The notes under the pieces were generated by a model. It was not told the origin of the DNA. It ran no database searches and saw only the letters and a list, made by a program, of their open reading frames with translations. Positions 23,038 through 35,300 of a DNA stretch of 64,000 nt are shown in pieces. Position numbers and translations under genes: made by a program. Each line of letters begins with the position of its first letter. Position 1 is the stretch's first letter. The DNA comes from Whitmania pigra. Its lineage: Eukaryota; Annelida; Clitellata; Hirudinida; Haemopidae. Location: assembly GCA_021613335.1 (NCBI GenBank), contig JAJTWR010000413.1, forward strand, positions 247,501 to 311,500, read 5' to 3'.

Positions 23038-23752
23038 CGATGTTGATCGTAAAAATATCAAACTCGTTGCTCTTCTTGTGACAACATTATCAACCAACTG
23101 CGCTCCTCGGAAACGGTTGCTAAGGCCTTCAAAGAAATTAGATAAATCGATAAAATTATTTCAGTATGACGATTTCCCCAAAAGCAATTTTCTTTTGTGA
23201 TGAAATTACAAAAAATAAGTTCCAAGCCCTCAAGAAATGAACGTTTAAAAACTTTTGATCGCCAAAACATGAGCGCATCTCCATCGATGAACTTCGAAGT
23301 TCATGCAAGCTACGGTTGTCAGATGCATTAGCACCAAAATGAGAACATAATAAAACAAAAAGGAGGACATATTGAATGTTTTACTTCATTCGTTTCGGAT
23401 TAAAACTGTAATCAGTACAATTTTATTATCTTTGGTTTTTCCATTAGAAACTCAAGAAAATCTTTATTTTATTCAGGACCATGGACTTTGAAATTAACAA
23501 AGTTATTCGTAGTTGTCATTTACTTGTAACTTGATCAAGCTATCAAGAATGAGATTTTGTAGCTTTCAATTTCCATAATTCCTGCCATTAAAAAACATTT
23601 TTGATATTGAATTCTTAAAACATGATTTGCAAATTAAATTATTACTGGCAAGAGAATCCGTACAAAAAGCTACACATATAGAAATTCAAAAATACATAAA
23701 TAATAAGTCATGACGATGTTTAAGACTGATTGAAAAACAAAGTGTAAAATTA
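23038..23752. other. Intergenic gap between IQCG and METTL22
   Basis: About 715 bp of AT-rich sequence holding the 5' flank of IQCG and the 3' flank of METTL22. The open frame at 23058-23270 on minus has no coding support. Confidence 0.6.
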
Positions 23753-25493
23753 TCAACACACCAGATACTTTGACCTTTCATAGACAAAATGTTGTTCAAT
23801 TTTAGTAATTTGAGAAAAATTAAAGTTGTATTCTATAAGTGATGTATTATTGTAACACAATTCATGCATCAAATGCATGAAGTGTGTGTATGCTGGACAA
23901 GCTACATCCCTAGCTTCGAGTGTAAAGTTTAACCTGGAAATTTAAATTAGAAGCAACATAATTTATAACCATTCAATCACAATAAAATAATGACTGAACT
24001 TCATAATAAATTTAATTTTAAAATAACTATAAGCAATAACAAATTACAAATATATATTATCATTGTACTTTGTGTGAAATACTAACCTTTTTTCCAAGGC
24101 AATAAATATTTCAATGTGCTCATTGTCACTTCCTTTAACTACATTTAAAAGTGAACTGACAAAGGAATCCGTTATGGCATCACTGAAAATAACTGAATAC
24201 GATTCAGTGAATAATTTTTTTCAGGAATATTCACGTAACGTAAAATCTTTAAATTTTGTTAAATCGCATATAACCATAAATTATATAAATTTGTGCCTCA
24301 ATGTGATAAAACTAAATAATGGCACTCCTTTAAAACTCCTTTAAATCAATCTCACCATCAGAGGCCAAAACGATATCAATGGACTTTAAAAGCTTCAAAT
24401 CTTCATCAGGCCAATCTAACACAACACATTCAACTTCAAGAATATGTGTCAACATTTATTGATATACATTAAAGAAATTAGGTACTTTCTGAAAAATTAA
24501 TTTTAGAGCTATAGTTTTATAGACATTATAATCCTGAAATTAATCAAAATTTATCAGAAAATACCTAATTAAATATTACTCCAAATTTATTCTTACTTAG
24601 AGAAGAAATATCTTCTGACCAGTCAAGATGTTTCACTCTTGCCTTACCACAATAACTTGGATCATGACTATTAATCACAAAATTTCTTTCACAAAGTTTT
24701 AGAGCTTCAACAGAGCAGTCTGGAAAAATATTACACTTTATTATATAACAAGGTAGAGCAATACGAACCGTTCATGAGTCAATTATTTTCAGCATTCCGC
24801 CATTTAAAAAAAAACTTATGAAACTATGAAAACCAACCAGTGCATATGATGTTTTTGGTGAACTTGGAGCAAACCAAACTCACAAGTCCAACTCCAGCTC
24901 CCAATTCTAGAACATTCTTAAACCCAAAGATTTCTGGCTGATCGAGGATGAAATCACAGAGTAGCAAACACGATGACCAAACCTGCAGCCCAACATCTTC
25001 AAATCTTGTGGCTAAGCAGTGGTCTGAATTCAGCAGAAAATAATAATGAAATTTTTATCTATTTAAAATAACTAATTAAATTGATAGCAAATAAAATAAA
25101 AATTTACATCAGTTGACATTGCAAATGTAATTAAACCTGAAACAAATTGCCAAACCTATAAAAATGACTCTGAAGTTTGCCTCTTCTTTCCTGACTGGAT
25201 CTAAATCTCCATCTTCATCAACAAGATCTCTCTTTATTTCATTTGCATCTGAACTGCTTCGTAAACTCTCCTTGTACAAGAATCTACTTCTGGTAAGCCT
25301 CAGTTCATCACCTGAAAAAAAGAAAATGAAGGCATCTCTTCACATCACAAAATCATGAAAATTTCATACTTTTTCGTAATTTAAGTATAAAATTAAGTGT
25401 AAACGTTTGAAATTTTCACCAACAGTGCGCTTCAAGTATTTCTGGGTTCTGACCCAAATGAACATCTGATAATACCAATTCGTCGTATTCCAT
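23753..25493 (-). CDS. METTL22: Methyltransferase-like protein 22
   Basis: Seven exons on minus: 25420-25493, 25156-25298 (or to 25311), 24838-25023, 24597-24719, 24356-24415, 24087-24192, 23753-23933; about 290 aa. The start reads MEYDELVLSDVHL, matching the family's N-terminal LSDVHL block. DEDGDLDPVR, FEDVGLQVW and the SAM-binding motif I LELGAGVGLV follow in family order, then CTDC, VKHLDWSED, a VIFSDAITD block, LEKRLNFTL and a terminal VYERS. METTL22 is a lysine methyltransferase family member reported to act on Kin17 (family knowledge). It lacks the long N-terminal insert of vertebrate forms. The exon 1/2 junction is uncertain: the canonical donor at 25419 needs an acceptor at 25299, while the stronger-looking acceptor at 25312 would need a donor two or more bases away. 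Confidence 0.9.
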
Positions 25494-26128
25494 CTTCTAG
25501 AAATTGTTCCGGCAATTCCGATCACATCAACAAATGCTGGACTTCTGCGGACTAAAATCGCAAACTTCAAATATCTAAAGTTTAATTACTAAATTTTACA
25601 TCGACGAAATGTTAAAATTTAAGTATTTGTTGAAAGTATTCAAAATTACTGCCATTATTTTTTAAACTTTATGTCTGCATTTTACATGTTGATTAAAATT
25701 TAGTATACTTTCATTAAAATATTTTTGAGACAAACCACTCAACACAACTCTCAAAATAAAAAAGAATTATTATTGACTGTAGTAGAGAGTATTATTCATG
25801 GCCCTAGGATTCTGCCAGAAATTAAATAGTCAATTAAGTTTTGGCGGTATGTCCATGGCGCTGCTGCTATTGTTCACTTTGTAAGTGAGACGAGCAATTA
25901 TTTGCGTTCGACATTCTGGTTGAGTTTCCATAAATTTTACTATTTTTGCAAAATTTCAAAATGTTAATTTAAATAAACTAAATGCATCGCGAATAGAGAA
26001 GTTTCGGGTCAAAAATGATCCAGTTCTATAGTTAAACGTGCTCTGAATAAATCCATCTGGGGTTTTTATTTTGAGATTTATTTGTGAAATTGGTATAATC
26101 TTATGAGTCATTTCTGCCATGATACAAT
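25494..26128. other. Intergenic gap between METTL22 and PIFO
   Basis: About 635 bp holding METTL22 5' flank and PIFO 3' flank. No other feature supported. Confidence 0.6.
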
Positions 26129-27719
26129 TCAATAAAAAAGAGATAAATAAGCCAGTCTTCTATTGTATCTCTTCTCTGCTGTTGTGCTTGATAGCTGGAG
26201 AATAGGAATGAAAACATGAAAGACCAAATTAAAAAAAAAATAAGCATGATTTTTTTCATTAATAGTAAAACCAAGGACAAGATTTCTTATGCTTGTAGTA
26301 ATTATAGCCTTTATATGTTTATAATACATATAAAAATGACTCATAAGTCAAACCTGATTAACTTCTTACCTTATTGGTATTGCTTTTGATTGAACTAAGT
26401 TGCTTGATGGATGGAAGGCAGACGGGATTTCTGCCAAAGGATTGTTGGTACTGCACCCTCTTACAACCCTTATTATCACAGTCATAACTGCCAACTCTGA
26501 AGTAAAATATTGTCACCATTATGGGAGTATGTAATCACTTTAATCCTACCCTTATATTATATGATACAAATTGATACTGTGCTAGTCAATGTGGCAGGAC
26601 AAAACTGTAGTAACAGAGGATCAGGCTTAAGGATGCTTATGTTGTCACACTGACGCTGACAACACACAAAACTATTTAATACTAAATTCTTAAGAAAGCC
26701 AGGTAATTTTAAGCAATAATATGCAATACAAACAACTTAAAAAAATTAAAAGTAAAGATTTAAAAATCCAGCTAAATATTATTTAAGCTCCAAAGATATT
26801 ATTGAATATTGGATGAAAATAATAGTCCTTTAACCCTGGAATGTCTGCAGATATTGTGCTCCGAAATCTTTTGGCTGCAGTATTGAATGGCACCTTAGCT
26901 TGTTGGAGAGATTTTATTTCAATGTTCTGATAGGCTCCTGGATCAGGTGTGGTGTCCTATTTGGGAGAAATCCATTTATTATATAAGAAGCATTTTAACT
27001 TTAAAAATATCACAAAATCAACTGATGCTTTTCAAAGCATTGTCTGCTTACAATGGCAATGAGTCATGCACAAAACAAAAAATTTGGTCTGAAACATCTT
27101 TTGAAGATTTGGCTGCTTATTTGGACAATTGCTTGAAAATATTTAGCCTACCACCTACAAACGTGACACCAAAATCATGTGATCAAGAAATCAATCGATT
27201 AATTTCATTTTAGAAAAAAATGCAACAAAATCCAAATAACCTTGATACAATTCATACATCGCTCTGCAGTTCTGGCACCAATGACGTAGCCCTTTATGCT
27301 TAGTGGACGACTTCCCAGCATGTGAGTGAAGTTATGCTGTTCAACACATGGAGAAAATGCAATTCATCATATCTTTGAAGTTTTCGCTAGACCTTTTTTT
27401 TACATTTTAAGCCGTTTTAATTAGAAATAGCTTGAACCATAGTGCTTCAAATAATGAAATCGCCAAATTAAAAAATTACTCTATCCAAGTTGTAGGATCC
27501 TGGCCCAACTCCTGTGTGTTTGCTTGTCGAATTAGTCATTACTGATTTGGTAGCTTCTCGAACAAAAGCCTTGTGATCCGAAAAAGACAAAAACAACGTT
27601 CCTTTTTCTTTGTCATCGGATTTGTAATCTGAATCGTCTGGTTGCAATTCACAGTTATTCTTTAAATTATTAAATCAATTTCATCTTTGTATTTATCTTG
27701 AATACTTACTTTTGATCAT
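26129..27719 (-). CDS. PIFO: Pitchfork / ciliary microtubule-associated protein 3
   Basis: Six exons on minus: 27710-27719 (10 coding bases), 27480-27628, 27241-27336, 26835-26956, 26370-26496, 26129-26194; 189 aa against 191 in human. Family blocks appear in order: GVGPGSYN, SIKGYVIGARTAERC, DPGAYQ, VPFNTAAKRF, PGVGSYD and the terminal RYNRRLAYLSLFY, close to the vertebrate ending. PGxxxY motifs resemble sperm-tail PG-rich repeats. Pitchfork localises to basal bodies and cilia and promotes ciliary disassembly with Aurora A (family knowledge). The 5' end is the weakest part: a tiny first exon is needed to join an ATG in phase, and an alternative acceptor at 27660 puts the frame out of phase. 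An STPG-family protein is the alternative. Confidence 0.85.
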
Positions 27720-28629
27720 CGTGAAAATAAAATATCAGTGCAATTCGATCAGTAATCACCCCAACTTCCAGTTGACCAAGACCGTTGTCAACGGAGACAG
27801 GCAAAATTAAAAGTAATCTTTGGCGTTCAAATTATGATATAACAATTGTATTTTCGCAATTTATTTATATTAAATTTAGTAATATATCAATAAAATGTTT
27901 TTAACAATTAATTTTTAAAGTGAAATCTTGGGCTTAGGTCACGCAAAAAAAAAAGAGATAACAACGACGAGACAGAGTCTTATCAGCGGCGCGAGTCCAA
28001 AGCAGAGCTTCAAGGCCACTTTAACAATGGGGTGGCAAAATAATCTCTAAATAGGAAAGTTTTACGGGGCTTGTGAAACCCGGTCGTGCCATTATTGGCG
28101 ACAAAACGTGGGATACCTATTTAAACATAGCTTTATCCGGCAGAAAATTAATTCGGAGCTCTCCGCAAAGCATGAAAATATTTTTTTAGTGAGCATGGGC
28201 AACTCACGTGTATGACCAACAAATTGATAACGACAACAGTGAGAGCCGATTCCAGAGTTTCATAAGAGGTCCAAAATTACTTCATCATCATTCAGTCACA
28301 CATCTAAACACAAACTTTTCACAAAAACAATCAGCTGTTTAAAAGGCAAGAAATTACTCCACAAAAAATTGAGAAATCAACATGCAGGCATAAACAAAAC
28401 ATGAATATAAATAACTAAAATCAATAATAATAAGACATTTAAAGCTTCTTGAGCAAGTGAACCGGTTGAAAGGGGATGCATCATCACTTTCCTAATCAGC
28501 ATCTACCTGTGTTTCTGATTGGACGAGACCCTCCTATATTGAAAATGCATCTCATTTCAAAATGTGACCTAACCATAACCTGTCATTTTCATATTTATCA
28601 AATAACAATAATTACTAATGTAATATTGG
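27720..28629. other. Intergenic gap with a moderately GC-rich patch
   Basis: 5' flank of PIFO and 3' flank of the Bcl-G-like gene. A less AT-rich patch at 27960-28230 could be promoter or 5' UTR of PIFO; no coding frame supported. Confidence 0.5.
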
Positions 28630-30948
28630 TTAAATAATAATAATTACTAATGTTGTAATCTTATTTATGTTTTCAGAACCCACCAATCCTCCGGCTTGAG
28701 AAACGAGAGGCACGTAAGCATCCTCGTAAAATCTCATGGCGTTCCTCGAAACCTCTTGACCTTCGGAAGTGTTCAAACCGACCTTTTTAATGGCGGACCG
28801 TGCAATGGAGAATAACAACCCGATCTGATTGAGGAGCTTGTCGTTGTGCGAACGAATGAAGGAATTGACTTCGTTCTTGAAGAACTTGTAAGACCTATCG
28901 TTGATCAAATGCTGACCGAGGCTGGAAATCTTTAAAAATATAATTGTACACATAATGTAATTATTAGATTTTAGTATATTACTATTTAACTTTGTTAGAT
29001 CACAGCTAGAAATACATTTTTTCAACAACAACAACAATAGCAATAACAACAGCATTAATATTAATATTGTAAAACAATATATATGTAGAGCTTAAAAAAT
29101 ATGTCTACTATTACAAGGAACACAAGCGGCTGAGACTGGAAGTTGAAAGGTTTAGAAACAAATACAACGTGAAGAAATATTGCATTGCAATGCAGTCAAT
29201 TAAGACCTAATACCTGTAAATATATAAGTCATTACATAATTTGACCTATATAATCATACCTAAATAACAGACTGGTGAATGAAGAAATGGTACCAAAACT
29301 GTATTTATTAATATTTGGATAAGCTAGAGCACTGACCATCCTTGTAATCATTAAGAAAAGAGAGATAAGCATAAGAAATAAGCAAGAGAAACTCACACTT
29401 GCCGAAGAACTGCTTCTTGAAATTGCATTCTCAGTTTTAAGCCCTTAAAATTACGGTTCAATAATGAATAATAAATAACTTTGAAGATAATTAATTTCAA
29501 CATATTTAAATACATATTTGAAATCCAACATATTTGAATGCATAATTGAAATTGAACATATTTAAATACATATTTGAATTTGAACAATAATTCAAAACTT
29601 CAAAACCACTGAGAAAATGGATGCATGAATAATGCTAATTACAGGTAGATCTTGCAAATCTTTAATGAAAGCTATGGACCCTGCCTCTTGCAATTTGAAA
29701 TAATTATAATAATAATAAGGCAAACAATACTATTTAGAAGAATCATTTGCAATCCATTCTTAAATAACGACGAGGATGCCTAACCAAAGTGCTTCTCAAC
29801 GACTTCGTCGAGCTTCCGAACAACTTCCTCGATCCTTCTTTTCTTTTCCTCGTCTGAAATGTCTTCAAATTTATCACTTTCTCCATCTATATCATCAGTG
29901 TCATCTTCAATTTCTTCCAATCTGCTCGCTACTATAGAAATCATTCATTGAACTGATTATGTGCACATAATATTTAAAGATCAAAAAACGAAAATAACAT
30001 AATAATAATGGTAAATTGTACCTAGTGTTTCCAAGAAAATATAGGTTTACTTCAAATACTAAGCAATAAACTGTTACATAATCAATAAATTTATAAATCT
30101 CACCATGAAATATGATAAAACAATTGAATTAAGCTCATTTTGTCACATATGTGCTAACCTAATTCAAATTCTCCACCATTAAACCCTAGATCACTAATAT
30201 CCTGATATTCACGAAATCTTGGAGAGGGTAAAGGTGGTGGTGGTGCAATGAGCCAAAAGGTGGGAGGTGATTTTCTTCCTTGAGATGAGAAGGTGCCTTT
30301 TTCTTCATTTCTTTCCTGTGTACGTACTTTCGAGTTCTTTGAAGAAGTTTTTTGCTTGAAATTTCTGGTATCCTTATTGTTTTGATTCACATCTTAAGCA
30401 AAAATCATTTTGATTTGTACATTAAGCTAAAACTGAACAATTATCAAATAATACAAATTTGTAAAAATTATTATCCCAATAACTATTTTAATGGGTAGCA
30501 TGTAATTGATTAGTAGAATAAGCAATATCTCTTGGACATAAAAATTGACAGATCTGAAGCTTTACTGTCAAATCAACAGTGAAATAATCATTTTTTGAAT
30601 AATAATAACACCATGACATAACGTTCAACGGATTGGGTGTATGATGCATGACTATCATTACAATATACTTGAAGCAAAAATGTTGACATAAGGAAAAAAT
30701 AACCAACTTGCACTATTCCTTGGCAAATCATTTTTATTTTCCTTATCGGGTTCTTTGTATTTAATCGTTTTATTCGGTTTTAGGGAGATTCGAAACTTAT
30801 CTAAAATGCTTTTTTTACTTTCGGACTGCTTTCCGACTTTATTTCCATGTTTTTTGCCAGTACGAATCGAGGCAGTGTTGAACTCGTGTAACAAAACAAA
30901 CTTTTCGAAAACTAATTCGGCTTCTTCCATATCTGACGAATATTTCAT
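28630..30948 (-). CDS. Divergent protein with Bcl-G (BCL2L14)-like features
   Basis: Six exons on minus: 30708-30948, 30159-30392, 29785-29931, 29643-29686, 29397-29429, 28630-28929; 332 aa, consistent phases, ATG at 30948. The N-terminus has MEEAELVFEKFVLLHEF followed by a basic segment; the middle is low complexity with a proline run; then an acidic tract and an amphipathic helix (RRIEEVVRKLDEVVEKHF). The last exon holds LINDRSYKFFKNEVNSFI, a helical LLFSIARSAIKKV segment and YVPLVSQAGGL. Length, N-terminal block and last-exon order resemble BCL2L14, where the final block is a BH2-like W-I-x-x-x-GGW; here the tryptophans are absent. The similarity is by eye and weak. Exons 4 and 5 are short and least certain. 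The C-terminal residues run into an ATT-type repeat, so a missed final exon is possible. Confidence 0.42.
29498..29584. repeat. 28-bp tandem repeat, 3 copies
   Basis: Copies begin AACATATTTAAATACATATT or AACATATTTGAATGC; intronic in the Bcl-G-like gene. Confidence 0.85.
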
Positions 30949-32368
30949 GGTTTTTATTTTAGACCCCTTTTAGGTTACTGTTTACAACTCAATCCGATTA
31001 CACTCAACCCGAGCCACGCAGCCCCCGCGCTCCTCACAAAAATAAGAGCTTTACTCGACCTCAAGAAGTTTTCTAATGCCTTTCTAAATTTGACTCTACG
31101 TGTAAAACCACCTTTTGGAAATTTGATTGCTTATATTTGAGTGCTAGATGCAAACCTACGTAAGTTTGAAATAAGTGAGTGTAACCACTGTTTTAACTAG
31201 CTTAACATTTATTTGATTAAGGGTTATGGTTAAGTTTAGTATGAGTAATTGATTTTAATTTTGTTAAAAATTAAATAATAATACAGATGTAATGTTAAAT
31301 ACACATCCTTCATAAGGACTCTAATAGAATAAATATTATTATTTAGGTAATAATTAAACGTAAGAACTGAAACTCATAGCTTTGGCAACTTTAAATCACC
31401 TGAGCTGCGTGCCTTGATCATTGAAATAACCGTGGTTGTCAATGTCTAAAAAGCCTCTTTGCCTCGTAGCTTCCTTATTATCATCAAAAACCATTACTTT
31501 TAAAATTAACTTAATTAATGCTTTCCGACCTAAGTCGTATGCAACTTATTCTTGATTCATCCATCGTTGCCCAAACTCTGTAAAATTATTGAATTGCACA
31601 TATTAAGCCATATTGAGTTTGTAATATATTTACATAAGCTCAATATCTCTATATTAAACGACACTTAAAGGTACTCCAAGGTACTATGAAAGAGTTATTC
31701 CTCTATTTCGCAGAAGTTTCAGAAGTTTATTCTTGAAGAGGTGTTATTTAGTTAATGAGCTTTTTTATTATAATTTTTATATGATTTAAAATCTATGGAT
31801 AGTTTAAAAACTTAAAATTTAATTACTTTTTTTAAATTTTATTAATTTCACAATTTTAATGATGTGAAACAACGAAATGTTAAGAATAACAAAAGCAACT
31901 TAATTTATTGTGAAATAATATTAGTTTAATTGAAACCTAAAAACTTTAACTTGCTCTTATCTAGCACAACATCGGTTTCGTACTACTGAATTTTCATATC
32001 AAAATAGCCGAGGGGGATTAGCTCCCAATCGTTAGATTTGTGAGGATTTGCTCAAACAATTTTAATTAATTTTGGAACGAAAACTATTATTCGAGGAAAT
32101 TAATTGGAAAAAATCCAGTCTAATTAAAGACGTCTTTCCATGGAAGAAAATCTCTCTCAAGATACCGAATATTCGTGTCGTTTCATACATTATAACATTA
32201 TTTTCGCACGTTGAAGTCTGTAAAACTTCAAGTAGCAGAGACGAGGATTACGGAAGACGCCATTTCCGATACATTTTCTTATTTGTGTACATAGAAATCT
32301 CAAGTCTTTGTCGATTGTACAGCTGCGTTGAAGAACTGATTAACATCAATCCATGCTCTGAGCATAGG
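30949..32368. other. Divergent intergenic region, Bcl-G-like gene and furin
   Basis: Shared 1.4-kb region between two head-to-head start codons, at 30948 (minus) and 32369 (plus). Part must be 5' UTR and promoter of both, but no clear core element was recognised. The segment 32072-32368 is open in the furin frame but has no in-frame ATG. Confidence 0.55.
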
Positions 32369-35300
32369 ATGTGGATTCGTGTCAACGCCTACCTATTGAT
32401 AATCTCTTCCATCTTATCCAGCAACCTGGCCGATGGCATATCTCACACATTTACAAATCAATGGGCTGTGAAAATAAATGGAACTGAGGAAATTGCAAAG
32501 AAGATTGCAGCCCAGTATGGATTCATCTATGTTGCCAAGGTTGGTGACTTAAAGCAAACCCACTTATTATGATGATTATTATTACAATGTATCCATAACA
32601 ATTAGCTTATATTTGTTCATGTAATGCACGTAATGCATGTGATGGGAGCTTGTCAAATTGCGATTGTTTTTTTTAAAGCTTTCTGAAAGCTCCCTATTAA
32701 CATTTCTAATAGTTTATAGAATGTTTTGTCTCATTGTAATATTTTTTATCTCCCATATCCATGTTCTTAAACATAAAAAGTTATGGTATGAATAAGGTTG
32801 ATTAAATGCTTTAGCCATGTGAAGCTTTGAGCAGGCTGCTAAACTTAATTAATACTTCTTGATGAATAATTATACCAAATTTTTTTAAAAAGTGGATTCT
32901 GATGTTGCATGTTAACATGTCGTAACTAAAAAGTTTATTCGTAAGATTCAATGTGCTTTTTAATGTTAAAGTGAATGTAATGCAAGTTACTCAGGGATTT
33001 GGGAATGGTACTTTTAATTTTTTAATTAAAATTGGATTTTAGTCTTGGCACAACTTATTTTGAATTTTGAATAAATTCTCCTTTAATGCAATCTCATGAT
33101 TTGATGATGAGTGATAAAGCTTAATGATAGAAAATGAATATGATTGTTGTGAAGGGCAAGACAAAAGTTGATTTTCCATTGAGGAAATTTTCTTATGTTG
33201 AGGATAATATAAGACTAGTTTTTGTATTGAATGGATTTGATGGTCCATAAATCAAATAACAATTAAAATGGCTCATTGTTTCTAATGTCTATAGAGATTC
33301 TTGTTTACGCTAGCAAAAGCAATATTTGTTCCAATGTTGTCATCATCTTCATCATCTCTTTCATATATCATCACAATCATCATTCTGACCACATGTTTTG
33401 CTTGATTGATTGAACAGATTCTGGATGACTACTTCCTGTTCAGACATCCACGAGTTCTGAAGAGGTCGCTCAGGAAGAGCAAAGAACATCTAACAACTCT
33501 GGAAATGGACTCCAAGGTTGGCCATTCTTTGTCATTACACATTCTTACTCATTGCACCCAATCTTATCGCTCAATATTTTGTCATTACACATTCTTACTC
33601 ATTACACCCAATCTTATCGCTCAATATTTTGTCATTACACATTCTTACTCATTACACCCAATCTTATCGCTCAATATTTTGTCATTACACATTCTTACTC
33701 ATTACACCCAATCTTATCGCTCAATGCACTAAACATCTTCGGCTCTGCTTATTAAATTGAACACCCTTGATCGTTCGTAATTGGTAATGATAAGTTTATT
33801 TGTACAGTGCCATAAGCGTAAGCTTCAGGGGCGCTCAACAACTTATGTATCGCCGTGTTTGAGGGTCGCGAACACAATACATAAAGATACATAACCACTG
33901 TTGCTATTACCTTCGTTCACAGGCAAGCTACCCTCTGAGCCAAATTGCTAACTTGCTTTCATCATTGCTATGGATTATTGTTTGGATTTTGTCCTACCTT
34001 AGAACGACAACAACATGATTATGATTAGTGCTCAGAAAGATTAGATATTTTCAAAACATTAAAACATGTGCAAAAGATAACTTCCCTAAGATAAAATTAT
34101 CTTCTTTTGACTAACATTATGACACAAATTTTATAATTTCAAGGTTATTAAATTTATAGAAAAGGTTAATTCATTAGAATTAATAATCATTTAATGCTAT
34201 AGTTAATATAGCCATTATCGTTATGTTTTTATGGCTCTTAAATCTTCAGAATTTTTAAACAAATTCAGCATTGTCGTCTTACTATTTTTCTGATAATTAA
34301 TCATAAAAAATTCATCAGAAAAACTAGCAATTAATCAAAACAAAAAGGACATCTCATCCTTCTCTCGGACTTGTGTTTTGACCTTTTGACCTTAGGAACA
34401 TTATTTTTCTCGAGGAAATAAAGGGCTACAATTATCGAGATAAAATTTCAAGTGGCCTGTTGTGAAACATCAGTTTCATTTCCTTCAACTCAACACTTGT
34501 TTCTTATTTTGCTGACTTTTTGGTGTCTGACAATTACATTGTTCTATTATTGGCTGAAATTTATTACAATTACATTGTTCTATTATTGGCTGAAATTTAT
34601 TACAGTTACATTGTTCTATTATTAGCTGAAATTTAAAATACTCTTTACATGCAGGAAATAAAAATATTTTTGATCTACATATCAGTGTTATGTTTTTATT
34701 TTTATTGTTTTAAATGAATTAAATGAAAGCCCTATTTTTGAAGGTGTCATGGGTGCAACAACAGGTTGCGAGAAGGAGGATTAAGAGACAATTAAACTTC
34801 AACGATCACAAATGGCCCCGAATGTGGTACCTGGTTAGTGGAGTTATCACTAGAATTATTCGAATTGTGGAAAATATAATTTTAATTTATGTTGTCTTGT
34901 CAAATAACATTTTGATGCTAGAGTGATGATTCCAATGCAGATCGTATAACTGCCTCGTGTTTATTGTTGTTGTGTCTCAGCATATTCATTTATTTTTCCA
35001 AAAATATAAAAGAGGATGTGTAGCATTTTATCCTCAGTTTTCACCGTTATTTCCACAAAAGGCCTTCACCAAATTCCAGCATCCATCAGTTCAATGTCCG
35101 AGTGTTTACTTGTACAAATGAGAACATTTTGGCCCCTCACCATTGCCATTAACCAATCACCTACAACCAATAAGAATTTGTTCAATAATATTTACATCGA
35201 GTAGTTTTGTTAATTGTGGTAACTGTGGTGTTAAAAGCATGTTTTGAAAACACATCTCTTGAAAGGTAACAGAAACTAATGCGCATCAACGACGAAGGTT

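Noticed and set aside
23058..23270. Upstream extension of the IQCG frame
   Set aside because: Only non-ATG starts; the ATG at 23037 is the first real start in frame.
33406..33760. Overlapping repeat frames with [10 protein letters not shown]
   Set aside because: They are readings of the 50-bp intronic minisatellite after furin exon 2.
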